Source of the DNA: JBEBGV01 sp040081265
Lineage (GTDB): Bacteria > Acidobacteriota > Vicinamibacteria > Vicinamibacterales > UBA2999
Direction of reading: 5' to 3'
Assembly: GCA_040081265.1 (NCBI GenBank)
Contig: JBEBGV010000028.1
Location: 1 to 59,412 of the forward strand
Length of the DNA: 59,412 nucleotides
Shown here: piece by piece, positions 8,429 through 17,276 of the stretch
How positions within the stretch are numbered: the stretch's first letter is position 1
Layout: each line of letters opens with the position of its first letter
Position numbers and translations under genes: made by a program
The notes under the pieces: generated by a model
Seen by the model: the letters and a program-made list of their open reading frames with translations, nothing else
Databases searched by the model: none
What the model was told of the DNA's origin: nothing

Positions 8429-8587
8429 CTGTGGGCTCCCGCACTTACATCTAAGCGCGTCGGCGGCCCCACGCCGGGGCGCCTCACGTCGCAGCCCAGG
8501 TTTTTGACGTAGAGCGAGCAGTCTGGACGGTCTTCACGTCGCAAGCACGACTGGCGATGGAGGCCTGCGAGGCGGAGGAAAAACGAC

Positions 8588-9109
8588 ATGTGGAAGCGTG
8601 ATGAAGCCGTGAAGCCGGCAGCCAATCCGACGCCGGCGGCCCCGGCCCCGATCACTCAACCAGCGGCGACCGTCGCCGCGCCGCAGCCGATGGAGACTCG
8701 TCCGATGTCCCGAGATGTCGTCAATATTGGCAAGTCCGTAGTAATCAAGGGTGAACTGGCCGGCAGCGAGGACCTGACAATTGAGGGTCACGTGGAAGGC
8801 AAGATCGAGCTCAAGGACCACGTGCTCACCATTGGTCCCAACGGCAAGATCAAGGCGCAGGTGTATGCCAAGGCGGTGATCGTGCTTGGCGAGGTCACCG
8901 GCAACGTCGCGGCGACCGAGAAGGTTGACATCCGTGACGGCGGCTCCGTGGACGGCGACATCATCTCGCCGCGCGTCGCCATCGCCGAAGGCGCGCACTT
9001 CCGCGGCAGCGTGGACATGCAGCGCAAGGCCGTTCCGACGACGTCCGCGTCGCCGTCACAGCCACAGGCCGGCAAGTCAGCCGCTCCGGCCGCCGTCGCC
9101 GCTCACTAA
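8588..9109 (+). CDS. Bactofilin (polymer-forming cytoskeletal protein)
   Basis: Bactofilins form non-polar filaments without nucleotide and often scaffold cell-envelope enzymes. The central part, about residues 45-150, is the right-handed beta-helix repeat: VVIKGELAGSEDLTIEGHVE, then GNVAATEKVDIRDGGSVDGD and IAEGAHFRGSV. Proline/alanine-rich tails flank the core (residues 10-40 and 150-173), which is typical. The length is 173 residues. A long leader with a candidate promoter precedes it. It is followed by a methyltransferase-like gene. The family call is secure; the process it serves (shape, polarity or secretion) is not visible. Confidence 0.92.
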   Translation: MWKRDEAVKPAANPTPAAPAPITQPAATVAAPQPMETRPMSRDVVNIGKSVVIKGELAGSEDLTIEGHVEGKIELKDHVLTIGPNGKIKAQVYAKAVIVLGEVTGNVAATEKVDIRDGGSVDGDIISPRVAIAEGAHFRGSVDMQRKAVPTTSASPSQPQAGKSAAPAAVAAH

Positions 9110-9117
9110 TTTCAGTC

Positions 9118-9162
9118 GCAGTCGGCGCGGGCGAGTGCACCTCTGCTCACTGTGCCGACTGC
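9118..9162 (+). other. Hairpin in the bactofilin/methyltransferase junction
   Basis: GCAGTCGGC at 9118-9126 pairs perfectly with GCCGACTGC at 9154-9162, with an inner AGTG/CACT pairing possible. The right arm covers the GTG start of the downstream gene at 9152. It could attenuate read-through or translation of that gene, or be fortuitous. Confidence 0.35.
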
Positions 9163-9856
9163 TGACTCCGCAATTCACGTGGCTCTGTCCGATCTTTTTT
9201 CGCTGCGCCGCCGCCCTGACACTGAAGAGGGTGCGGGCAGCGATGTGCCTGCGCAGCCGACCAAGGCACTCGGAAAATTTCTCTCCAGCCTGCAGTCGCG
9301 ATCCCAGCCAGTCCTGCTCGACCTTGGTCCGGTCGTGGGCTCGAACGTCACGTTCTTCGGCGAGCAGCTTGGCTGCAAGATTTTCGTCGAGAACCTGTTC
9401 AAGGACGTTGACCGGCACGTGCAGGAAGGCCGTCTCGAGGACTTGCCCGCCTGGTTCGATCAGCGGTTTTCCAAGCCCGACGCCAGCGTTGACGGCATCC
9501 TGTCCTGGGATCTGTTCGACTACCTCGACAAGCGCACAGGCTCGGTGGTGGCCCGGCACCTGGTGAGGCTGCTCAAGCCCGAGGGCGCGCTCTTTGCCAT
9601 GTTCAACGCGAGCGAACCGCGCGACACAGATGAGTCGCACTACACGAGGTTTGTGGTCGTTGATCCGACCAGTCTGCAGTACCGACCGTATCGCGCGCTG
9701 CAGTCGCGCGGCCGGGTGCTGCAGAACCGCGATATCACGCGGATGTTCGAGCCACTCCGCATCACCGATCAGTTCCTCCTGAAGTCGAATATCCGCGAAG
9801 TGCTGTTCCGCAAGGCCTCGGTCCCGGCAGGCGCGTCACCGGCGACAACGGCCTGA
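9152..9856 (+). CDS. SAM-dependent methyltransferase-like protein
   Basis: The 234-residue protein has a Rossmann-like pattern: VLLDLGPVVGSNVTFFGEQL (about residues 49-68) resembles methyltransferase motif I, GILSWDLFDYL resembles motif IV, and HLVRLLKPEGALFAMF is a typical motif V/VI strand-helix. Motif I lacks the usual GxGxG, so SAM binding may be weak or lost. The first 45 residues are a low-complexity tail. The start may be the GTG at 9152 or the GTG at 9179. It follows the bactofilin gene and precedes the SAM-hydrolase-family gene by 12 bases. The substrate is unknown. Confidence 0.6.
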   Translation: MPTADSAIHVALSDLFSLRRRPDTEEGAGSDVPAQPTKALGKFLSSLQSRSQPVLLDLGPVVGSNVTFFGEQLGCKIFVENLFKDVDRHVQEGRLEDLPAWFDQRFSKPDASVDGILSWDLFDYLDKRTGSVVARHLVRLLKPEGALFAMFNASEPRDTDESHYTRFVVVDPTSLQYRPYRALQSRGRVLQNRDITRMFEPLRITDQFLLKSNIREVLFRKASVPAGASPATTA

Positions 9857-9868
9857 TCGGGCCTGCGC

Positions 9869-10681
9869 ATGCCCTCGCGGGTTCTGGCCTGGATCACCGA
9901 CTTCGGCACGAGCGACCACTACGTCGGCACGATGAAGGGCGTCGCGCTCTCCATTACCCCTGACCTCACGCTGGTGGATATCACTCACGACGTCGCTCCG
10001 CAGGATGTCCTCGGCGGCGCGCTCGAGTTGCTGGCCGCCCACCGCTTTTTTCCTTCGGGGACCATCTTCGTGGCCGTGGTCGACCCGGGCGTCGGATCAT
10101 CGCGCAAAGCCATCGCCGCTGCGACGGGAGGGTTCACCTTCGTGGGGCCCGACAACGGGCTGCTCGCCCCCGTTCTCGAGTCACTCGGATCGCCGACGAT
10201 CGTCGAATTGTCAGAGCCACGGTTCGCACTGCCCGCTGTCAGCCGCACCTTTGAGGGGCGGGATCGGTTTGCGCCGGCGGCCGCCTGGCTCGCCAGGGGC
10301 ACTCCGCTCGCGGACCTGGGCCGTCCTCTCACGGCCCTGACGCCGTTGTTGATTCCGGCGCCGCAGGCGAGCCCCACTCAGTTGTGCGGGGAAGTCCTGC
10401 GTGTCGATCGGTTCGGTAACGCGGTGACCAACATCTCCCGCCGCGCGCTGACCTCATGGAGCGGGGGCGCGCCGGTGTGCGTCGACGTGGGCGCATTCAC
10501 GGGCGTCGGACTGGTAGAGACTTACGCCGACGTTCAGCCCGGAGCGGTGTGTGCGCTGCTGAGCAGTTCCGACCACCTGGAGCTGGCCGTGGCACGCGGC
10601 GATGCGGCCGCCGCCCTCGGCCTCTCACGCGGGAGCCCCGTGACGGTGCGGCGCGCGACGGCTGGCCTCCAGCCGGCGTGA
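9869..10681 (+). CDS. SAM hydroxide adenosyltransferase family protein (DUF62)
   Basis: This family cleaves S-adenosylmethionine to adenosine and methionine using water or hydroxide, and is related to the SAM halogenases. Family hallmarks are ITDFGTSDHYVGTMKG at the N-terminus, VVDPGVGSSR with D72 and R79, VGPDNGLL, and RFGNAVTNI in the C-terminal domain. The length of 270 residues is normal. The third member of the catalytic D-R-H triad usually lies in a TFHGRD motif; here the motif reads TFEGRD (E129), so the histidine appears to be replaced. Activity may therefore differ. It sits between a methyltransferase-like gene and FBPase. Confidence 0.87.
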   Translation: MPSRVLAWITDFGTSDHYVGTMKGVALSITPDLTLVDITHDVAPQDVLGGALELLAAHRFFPSGTIFVAVVDPGVGSSRKAIAAATGGFTFVGPDNGLLAPVLESLGSPTIVELSEPRFALPAVSRTFEGRDRFAPAAAWLARGTPLADLGRPLTALTPLLIPAPQASPTQLCGEVLRVDRFGNAVTNISRRALTSWSGGAPVCVDVGAFTGVGLVETYADVQPGAVCALLSSSDHLELAVARGDAAAALGLSRGSPVTVRRATAGLQPA

Positions 10682-10752
10682 TAGCATTCGACGTTTGCCT
10701 TCATGATGGTCGTCGACCCGATCGACCATCGATTGGTGAGGAGTAGCGACTG

Positions 10753-11736
10753 ATGGATTCGGATCTCTCCCTGGACTTTCTGCGCGTCGTCGAGCAGGCC
10801 GCTATCGCGTGTGCCCACACGATGGGTCAGGGCGATGGACACGCCGCCGACAAGGCTGCCGTCGAGACGATGAGGCGGGAGATGGATACGGTCCCGATCA
10901 ACGGCACCATCGTCATCGGCGAAGGTGAGCGCGACGAGGCGCCGATGCTCTACATCGGCGAGAAGGTCGGCCTGGCCAACAAGAACGGTGTGCAGGTCTA
11001 TCCGGAGGTCGATATCGCCGTCGATCCGCTGGAGGGCACGAACCTGTGCGCGACCGGTGCCCCGAACGCGATCGCCGTGCTGGCGACCGCCGAACGCGGA
11101 GGTCTGCTGCACGCGCCGGACCTCTACATGGAGAAGCTGATCGTCGGCCCCAGCTGTCGCGACGCGGTCGACCTGGACGCTCCCGTCAAGTACAACCTCT
11201 GGGCGATCGCGAAGTCGCTTGGTCGACGTGTCGAGGACCTCGTCATCATCGTCCTCGATCGTCCCCGCCACGAGAACCTCATCGCCGAGATCCGCGCGAC
11301 CGGTGCGAGGATTCGCCTGATCGGCGACGGTGACCTCTCGGCGGGCATCGCGGCCGCCGTCGTCGGCAGCGGTGTTCACGCGGTGATGGGTATCGGCGGT
11401 GCACCTGAAGGCGTCATCACCGCAGCGGCAATGAAATGCCTGAACGGCGAGATCTTTGCGCGACTGGTCGTCTCCAAGCCAGAGCACGAGGAGCGGTGCC
11501 GGGCGATGGGAATCACCGACTTCAAGAAGGTCTACAAGGCCGACGACCTGGCACCGGGGAACCGCATCATCTTCGCGGCGACCGGCGTTACCGAGGGCTC
11601 GCTCATGAAGGGGGTCAGGTTCTTCGGCGACGGCATCCGCACGACGTCGCTCATCATGCAGACCAACCCCCAGCTGATTCGCTTCATCGACAGCATTCAC
11701 GTGACCGAGGCCAAGACGACCCGTATCCGGTTCTGA
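10753..11736 (+). CDS. glpX: Fructose-1,6-bisphosphatase class II
   Basis: GlpX hydrolyses fructose 1,6-bisphosphate to fructose 6-phosphate for gluconeogenesis, in the cytoplasm and with a divalent metal. The protein has 327 residues. Conserved blocks are GEGERDEAPMLYIGE with metal-binding acidic residues, DPLEGTNLCATG, GDGDLSAGI and GIGGAPEGVITAAAMKC. It probably makes the hexose phosphate that feeds the sugar-nucleotide genes elsewhere in the window, though that link is inference. The start ATG follows GGTGAGGAGTAG, a plausible ribosome binding site. Confidence 0.96.
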   Translation: MDSDLSLDFLRVVEQAAIACAHTMGQGDGHAADKAAVETMRREMDTVPINGTIVIGEGERDEAPMLYIGEKVGLANKNGVQVYPEVDIAVDPLEGTNLCATGAPNAIAVLATAERGGLLHAPDLYMEKLIVGPSCRDAVDLDAPVKYNLWAIAKSLGRRVEDLVIIVLDRPRHENLIAEIRATGARIRLIGDGDLSAGIAAAVVGSGVHAVMGIGGAPEGVITAAAMKCLNGEIFARLVVSKPEHEERCRAMGITDFKKVYKADDLAPGNRIIFAATGVTEGSLMKGVRFFGDGIRTTSLIMQTNPQLIRFIDSIHVTEAKTTRIRF

Positions 11737-11742
11737 ACCGGT

Positions 11743-11910
11743 TCACTCGCGTTCGCCTTCCGCGCGCCCCTTGTGCTTGCGGCGTCTGAAGATCCGTTTC
11801 GTGCGGTCTTCGTGCACGCCGCCGGTCTGGCGCGGCAGGGGCGCACGGGGCAGCGTCGGCTTTGCGGTTTTGGTACGTCGGGGGGGCACGTCAGTTCCGT
11901 ACGGTAACAT
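11743..11910 (-). CDS. Small basic protein, 55 residues
   Basis: A 55-codon frame runs from an ATG at 11910 to TGA at 11743-11745. A perfect AGGAGG (minus strand, 11917-11922) lies six bases before the ATG, the best ribosome binding site seen in the window. The C-terminal two thirds is strongly basic with LPRQTGGVHEDRTKRIFRR, a short conserved-looking pattern that recalls small basic proteins of unknown function. The gene is convergent with glpX and divergent from hflX, whose start is only 26 bases away, so its promoter must lie inside hflX. Nucleic-acid binding is possible from charge alone. Confidence 0.55.
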   Translation of the reverse strand: MLPYGTDVPPRRTKTAKPTLPRAPLPRQTGGVHEDRTKRIFRRRKHKGRAEGERE

Positions 11911-11916
11911 GCCATC

Positions 11917-11922
11917 CCTCCT
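11917..11922 (-). promoter_or_regulatory. Consensus Shine-Dalgarno AGGAGG of the small basic protein
   Basis: The plus strand reads CCTCCT here, which is AGGAGG on the minus strand, six bases from the ATG at 11910. It decides the start of the 55-residue gene over the GTG at 11925, which would include the site itself. Confidence 0.6.
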
Positions 11923-11936
11923 CACTATCGTTCCTC

Positions 11937-13232
11937 ATGGCTCACGCCCCCCGGAAGTCTGTCGCGTCAGAGCGGGCCGCTCTCGTCGGACTGGTGTCCA
12001 GCACGGCGCGCCGTCACGACGGCGAAGTCTCGCTCGCTGAACTGGGCGGTCTGGCCGAAGCGGCCGGCGCTACCGTCGTCCTGCAGATGCTCCAGGAGCG
12101 ACCGAAGCCGGATCCCGCCACCTTCATCGGCAGCGGAAAGGTGGATACCCTCGCAGCGGCGTGTGACGAGACGGACATCGCTCTCGTGATCGTGGACAAC
12201 GAACTGACGCCAGCCCAGCAGCGTCAGCTCGAGGCACGCCTCTCGCGCAAGGTCATCGATCGCACACAGCTCATCCTCGACATCTTCGCGAAGCGCGCCA
12301 GGACGCGCGAAGGCAAGTGGCAGGTCGAGCTGGCGCAGCTGCAGTACATGCTTCCGCGACTTGCCGGCAGGGGAGTGGAGCTGTCGAGGCTGGGTGGCGG
12401 CATCGGCACTCGCGGCCCCGGTGAGACCAAGCTCGAGACCGACCGTCGCCGCATCCGGTCGAGGATTCAGGCCATCCAGCGCGACATCGACCAGCTGCGG
12501 CAGCGGCGCGGCCAGATGCGTGATCGTCGGAACAAGCGCGCGGTTCCCACGGCGGCGCTGGTCGGCTATACCAACGCGGGAAAGACGACGCTCTTCAACC
12601 GGCTCACCAAGGAGCGCGCGGTCGCGTCAGACGCGCTGTTTGTGACCCTGGACCCGCTGGTTCGCCAGGTTCGAACCCCCGAGGGCGGCGCACTGCTGCT
12701 GACAGACACCGTCGGATTCATCGATCGCCTGCCGCACGCGCTCGTGGCGGCGTTTCGCGCGACACTCGAAGAGGTTGCCGCCGCCGACGTCGTGCTCCAC
12801 GTCATCGATGCACCGAGCGCGACCCGCGAGCGGGCGATCGCCGCCGTGCGCCGTGTGCTCGCCGAGGTCGGCGCGGAGGACGTGCCCCTTCTCGACGTCT
12901 ACAACAAGGTCGATCTGCTCAGCCCGGATGAGCGTCGCCGCCTGCAGGAGGCCAATCCGGCTGCGGTGCTCATTTCCGCGAAGACCGGGACGGGTCTCGA
13001 CGAGCTGTTTGACGCCGTCGCCTCCAGGCTCGGCCTTGACACCCGGCGAGTGACGCTCACTTTCGACGCGGATCGCGAGGCTGACCGGGCGGCCATCAGC
13101 TGGTTGTATCGCGTCGCGAGGGTCGTCAGTCAGGTGACCACGCGCGACCGTGTTGTCATCGAAGCAGACGTGCCGCGTCGCCTGTTGTCCCGTCTGCCTG
13201 GCTCGATCGACGAGGTGGCATGCGCTACCTGA
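11937..13232 (+). CDS. hflX: GTPase HflX
   Basis: HflX is a ribosome-associated GTPase that splits stalled or stressed 70S ribosomes. The N-terminal HflX domain includes LIVVD-like and NELTPAQQRQLE segments and the glycine-rich LSRLGGGIGTRGPGETKLE. The G domain has GYTNAGKT (about residues 209-216), DTVGF and NKVD. I chose ATG 11937, giving 431 residues, because the frame upstream of it (open from 11862) is not HflX-like. No clear ribosome binding site precedes the ATG. The end overlaps the start of the next gene by 13 bases. Confidence 0.94.
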   Translation: MAHAPRKSVASERAALVGLVSSTARRHDGEVSLAELGGLAEAAGATVVLQMLQERPKPDPATFIGSGKVDTLAAACDETDIALVIVDNELTPAQQRQLEARLSRKVIDRTQLILDIFAKRARTREGKWQVELAQLQYMLPRLAGRGVELSRLGGGIGTRGPGETKLETDRRRIRSRIQAIQRDIDQLRQRRGQMRDRRNKRAVPTAALVGYTNAGKTTLFNRLTKERAVASDALFVTLDPLVRQVRTPEGGALLLTDTVGFIDRLPHALVAAFRATLEEVAAADVVLHVIDAPSATRERAIAAVRRVLAEVGAEDVPLLDVYNKVDLLSPDERRRLQEANPAAVLISAKTGTGLDELFDAVASRLGLDTRRVTLTFDADREADRAAISWLYRVARVVSQVTTRDRVVIEADVPRRLLSRLPGSIDEVACAT

Positions 13233-13780
13233 CCCTGGCCAACCAGCTCACGATCCTGCGGATGCTGCTCATCCCCGCATTTGTGCTGCTGGTGGTCTAC
13301 CAGGAGCTCGGTGCGGCGCTGGGAGTGTTCCTGACGGCCGGGATTACCGATGCGCTCGACGGCATCATCGCGCGCAGTGCCGGGCAGCGGACGAGCCTCG
13401 GGGCCTGGCTCGACCCGATGGCGGACAAGCTCCTGCTGGTCACCACGTTCATCGTGCTGACGCTGCCCATCGTCCCCCTGACCCACCATGTGCCGCTCTG
13501 GCTCACGGTGCTCATCATCAGCCGGGACGTCGTGATCGTCAGCGTCGTCGCCGTAGTGAATCTGGCGATTGGCCACCGGACGTTCAAGCCATCGCTGCTG
13601 GGCAAGATGGCGACCGCGTCCTACATCGCCCTGGTGGTTGTGGTGATGTACTTCAACTGGCGCCGCGAGCCGTCGGTGCTCGTCGGCGCGATGGTGTGGC
13701 TGGCCCTGGCGCTGACCCTGGCGTCGAGCGGCGACTACCTGCTGCGGGTCAGGAAACTCGTCAACAGCGACGCGGCGTGA
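13220..13780 (+). CDS. pgsA: CDP-alcohol phosphatidyltransferase (PgsA-like)
   Basis: This membrane enzyme transfers a phosphatidyl group from CDP-diacylglycerol to an alcohol, most likely glycerol 3-phosphate. The complete family motif is present: D44, D47, G48, A51, R52, G61, D65 and D69 in DALDGIIAR...GAWLDPMADK. Roughly five to six hydrophobic segments fill the 186 residues, which is the usual PgsA size. The start ANQLTILRMLLIPAF is typical of PgsA. The gene overlaps hflX by 13 bases and is convergent with the decarboxylase gene after an 8-base gap. Another CDP-alcohol substrate cannot be excluded. Confidence 0.88.
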   Translation: MRYLTLANQLTILRMLLIPAFVLLVVYQELGAALGVFLTAGITDALDGIIARSAGQRTSLGAWLDPMADKLLLVTTFIVLTLPIVPLTHHVPLWLTVLIISRDVVIVSVVAVVNLAIGHRTFKPSLLGKMATASYIALVVVVMYFNWRREPSVLVGAMVWLALALTLASSGDYLLRVRKLVNSDAA

Positions 13781-13788
13781 GGGGCGGC

Positions 13789-14719
<931 letters not shown>

Positions 14720-14727
<8 letters not shown>

Positions 14728-16159
14728 GCGTTGATTTGATCATCCCTCGAACGAGTGTGAGCCACATGATCTTGATATCAAGTGTCACAGACCAGTTCTC
14801 GATGTAGTAGAGGTCGAATTCGATGCGTTTCTCGAGCGACGTGTTGCCACGCCAGCCGTTCACCTGTGCCCAGCCGGTAATACCGGCCTTGACCTTGTGC
14901 CGCAGCATGTACTGCGGGATCCGATGCTTGAACTGTTCGACGAAGAACGGACGTTCCGGACGGGGGCCGACAATCGACATGTCGCCCTTCAGGACGTTCC
15001 AGAACTGCGGCAGTTCGTCCAGATCGAAACGCCGGAGCCACTTGCCGAGCGTCGTCACACGCGGGTCGTCGTCGTCGGCCCATACCGGGCCGCTCGAGGC
15101 CTCGGCGTTGAGCGGCATCGACCGGAACTTGAAGACCGTGAAAGCCTTGCCGTCGAGCCCCATGCGCTCCTGCCGGTAGAAAATCGGCCCGCGGGAGGTC
15201 AGCTTCACCAGCGTGGCGATGATCGCCGCCGGGATGGCGATAACGAGCAGCGCCCCGAGCGACAGGGCGACGTCGATGGCGCGCTTGATCCAGGCGTTGA
15301 CGCCCTGGAGCGGGACGTCGTTGATGTTGATGATTGGCAGGCCGTCGAGATCCTCGAGCCTGGCCCGCAGCGCGATGAACTGCAGCAGGTCGGGCACGAC
15401 CTTGACGTCGAGGCACTCGCGGCTGGTCAGTTCGACCAGGTCGAGCAGCTTTGAGTGCTCCTCGAGCGGCAGCGCCACGTAGAGGTGATCAACCTTCTCA
15501 CGCTGGGCGATCTCGCCGACCTCGCTCAGCGTTCCGAGCAGCGGCAGGCCGCGGTAGCCGATGTGATCGCCGCCGGCTCGATCGTCCACGAAGCCGACCA
15601 CCTGATAGCCGAGTTCGCGATGCTGGAGCACGCGGTCGGCCACCATCCGTCCCAGATCGCCAGACCCCGCAATCAGAATGCGCTTCAGTCCGATGCCGGC
15701 CCGCCACCGACGTTCGAGCAGTTCGCGGATCGTCTCGCGCGACAGCGACGTCAGGACGACGTTCAGGCCGAGGAACAGCAGCCACACCAGCTGCGACACC
15801 TCGTAGGCCCCGGTCGCGCGTGAGGCCTCCGACGCGTAGTACGTCTGGACGTACAGCGTGGTGACGATGCCGAGGACGACGGCGAGAATGCTGCCGATCA
15901 GTACGGCAAAGAAGTCGTCGATGCGGGAACGGCCGCGGCGCAGGCGGTACACGCCCTGAAGCTGATAGGCCAGGGGCGTCAGCACGGCCACAAACGGCAG
16001 CACGTTCAGGTACTGGTCGAGCGGCGGGAATCCCTTGGTGACCGGGACGAGGCCGCTCTCGAATCGAATCAGGTAGGCGAGCAGGAACGCCCACGACGCG
16101 AGGAACATGTCGCTGACGACATAGCAGGCGACGAGCAACTGGTTGTAGCGCTTTACCAT
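14720..16159 (-). CDS. Undecaprenyl-phosphate sugar phosphotransferase (WcaJ type)
   Basis: This polytopic phosphoglycosyltransferase starts lipid-linked glycan synthesis by moving a sugar phosphate from UDP-sugar to undecaprenyl phosphate. Start ATG 16159 (MVKRYNQLL) gives 479 residues; the longer frame upstream is arginine-rich and not protein-like. Four membrane segments occupy about residues 5-135, then a CoA-binding-like Rossmann region (ILIAGSGDLGRMVADRVL), then a further hydrophobic segment and the catalytic block with YRQERMGLDGKAFTVFKFR, LDELPQFWNVLKGDMS and VGPRPERP. It overlaps the upstream glycosyltransferase gene by 7 bases. The sugar is probably a hexose such as glucose, by family resemblance. 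Confidence 0.93.
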
Positions 16160-17256
16160 CGCGTCCCGGCTGGTGCCGCCAGCGTTTCGGCGACAGCGGC
16201 GTTGAAGGCGGCGACGTATCTGGCGGTCGAGAAGCGTTCGGCGTTGGCACGCGCGCGGGCAGGTTCCAACCTCAGGCGCGTGACCCGGTCCAGAGCGGTG
16301 GCAAATGACGCCGGGGTGGCCTCCTGGGCGAGCACTCCGGTCTCTCCGTCGATGACCGTCTCGCATGCGCCGCCGAGGCCAAGGGCGACGACCGGCCGGC
16401 CACAGGCCTGCGCTTCCACGGGGGCGATCCCGAAGTCCTCTTCGCCCGGGAGGAGGACGGCACGGGCGGCCCGATACTCCCGCCTGACGTCTTCGTCTGA
16501 CAGGCGGCCCAGAAAGGTCACGTGGGGCCCGGCGATGGCTTCCAGGTGGGCGCGCTCGGGTCCGTCGCCGACGATCCGCAGCGACGCGCCGGCACGCCGG
16601 CAGCCCTCGATGGCGAGATCGATGCGCTTATAGGGGACCAGAGCCGACACAATCAGGAAGTGATCCCCCGGGGCGGAGGTGTCGGGGCGGTAGAAGTCGG
16701 TGTCTACGGGCGGGTACACGATGGTGGCTTCGCGATCATAGTATCGGCGGATCCGCTGCGCAACGTATTGTGAAATCGCGAGATAGCGTGTAGCCCGGGT
16801 TGAGGTCCGCTGGTCCCAGTCCGCCATGTGGGCCATCACCGGTCTGAGCACCGCGCTGGCCAGGCGGCCGACCCGCTCGGGCCCGAAGTAGGCGTCGAAC
16901 TGATCCCAGGCATAGCGCATCGGTGTGAAGCAGTAGCAGATGTGGGGCACCCGAGGCGGCGTGATGACCGACTTGGCCACGCAGTGGCTGAAACTGATCA
17001 CGAGGTCGAAGGGCTCGAACGAGAAGCGCTCGATGGCCGTCGGAAAGAGCGGAAGGTAGTGGCGATAATACCGGGCGACCGCCGGAAGGTGCTGGACAAA
17101 CGACGTGTGAATGGGCCGTTGCTCGATCACCGGCGACACCGTGCCCGGCACGTGGAGCAGCGTAAACAGGTCGGCGTTCGGGTAGGCCGCACAGATCGGC
17201 TCGAGCGATTTCTCGCCCCCGCGCATGCCCGTCAGCCAGTCGTGCACCAGTGCCAC
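16153..17256 (-). CDS. GT4 family glycosyltransferase
   Basis: This is a retaining GT-B enzyme of 367 residues that probably adds one sugar to the lipid-linked glycan on the cytoplasmic face. It begins VALVHDWLTGMRGGEKSLE, a common opening for this subgroup, and the C-terminal domain has LIVSALVPYKRIDLAIEG and the E-x7-E-like GEEDFGIAPVEAQACGRPVV. The GTG at 17256 is the likely start, but the frame is open upstream to about the end of the previous gene, 20 bases away. Donor and acceptor are not predictable from sequence. Confidence 0.88.
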   Translation of the reverse strand: MALVHDWLTGMRGGEKSLEPICAAYPNADLFTLLHVPGTVSPVIEQRPIHTSFVQHLPAVARYYRHYLPLFPTAIERFSFEPFDLVISFSHCVAKSVITPPRVPHICYCFTPMRYAWDQFDAYFGPERVGRLASAVLRPVMAHMADWDQRTSTRATRYLAISQYVAQRIRRYYDREATIVYPPVDTDFYRPDTSAPGDHFLIVSALVPYKRIDLAIEGCRRAGASLRIVGDGPERAHLEAIAGPHVTFLGRLSDEDVRREYRAARAVLLPGEEDFGIAPVEAQACGRPVVALGLGGACETVIDGETGVLAQEATPASFATALDRVTRLRLEPARARANAERFSTARYVAAFNAAVAETLAAPAGTRW

Positions 17257-17276
17257 GCGGTGCCCGGCGGGTGCAG

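Noticed and set aside
16160..16366. N-terminal extension of the WcaJ-type gene to 16366
   Set aside because: The extra 69 codons are arginine-rich and overlap the glycosyltransferase gene. MVKRYNQLL at 16159 is the natural start.
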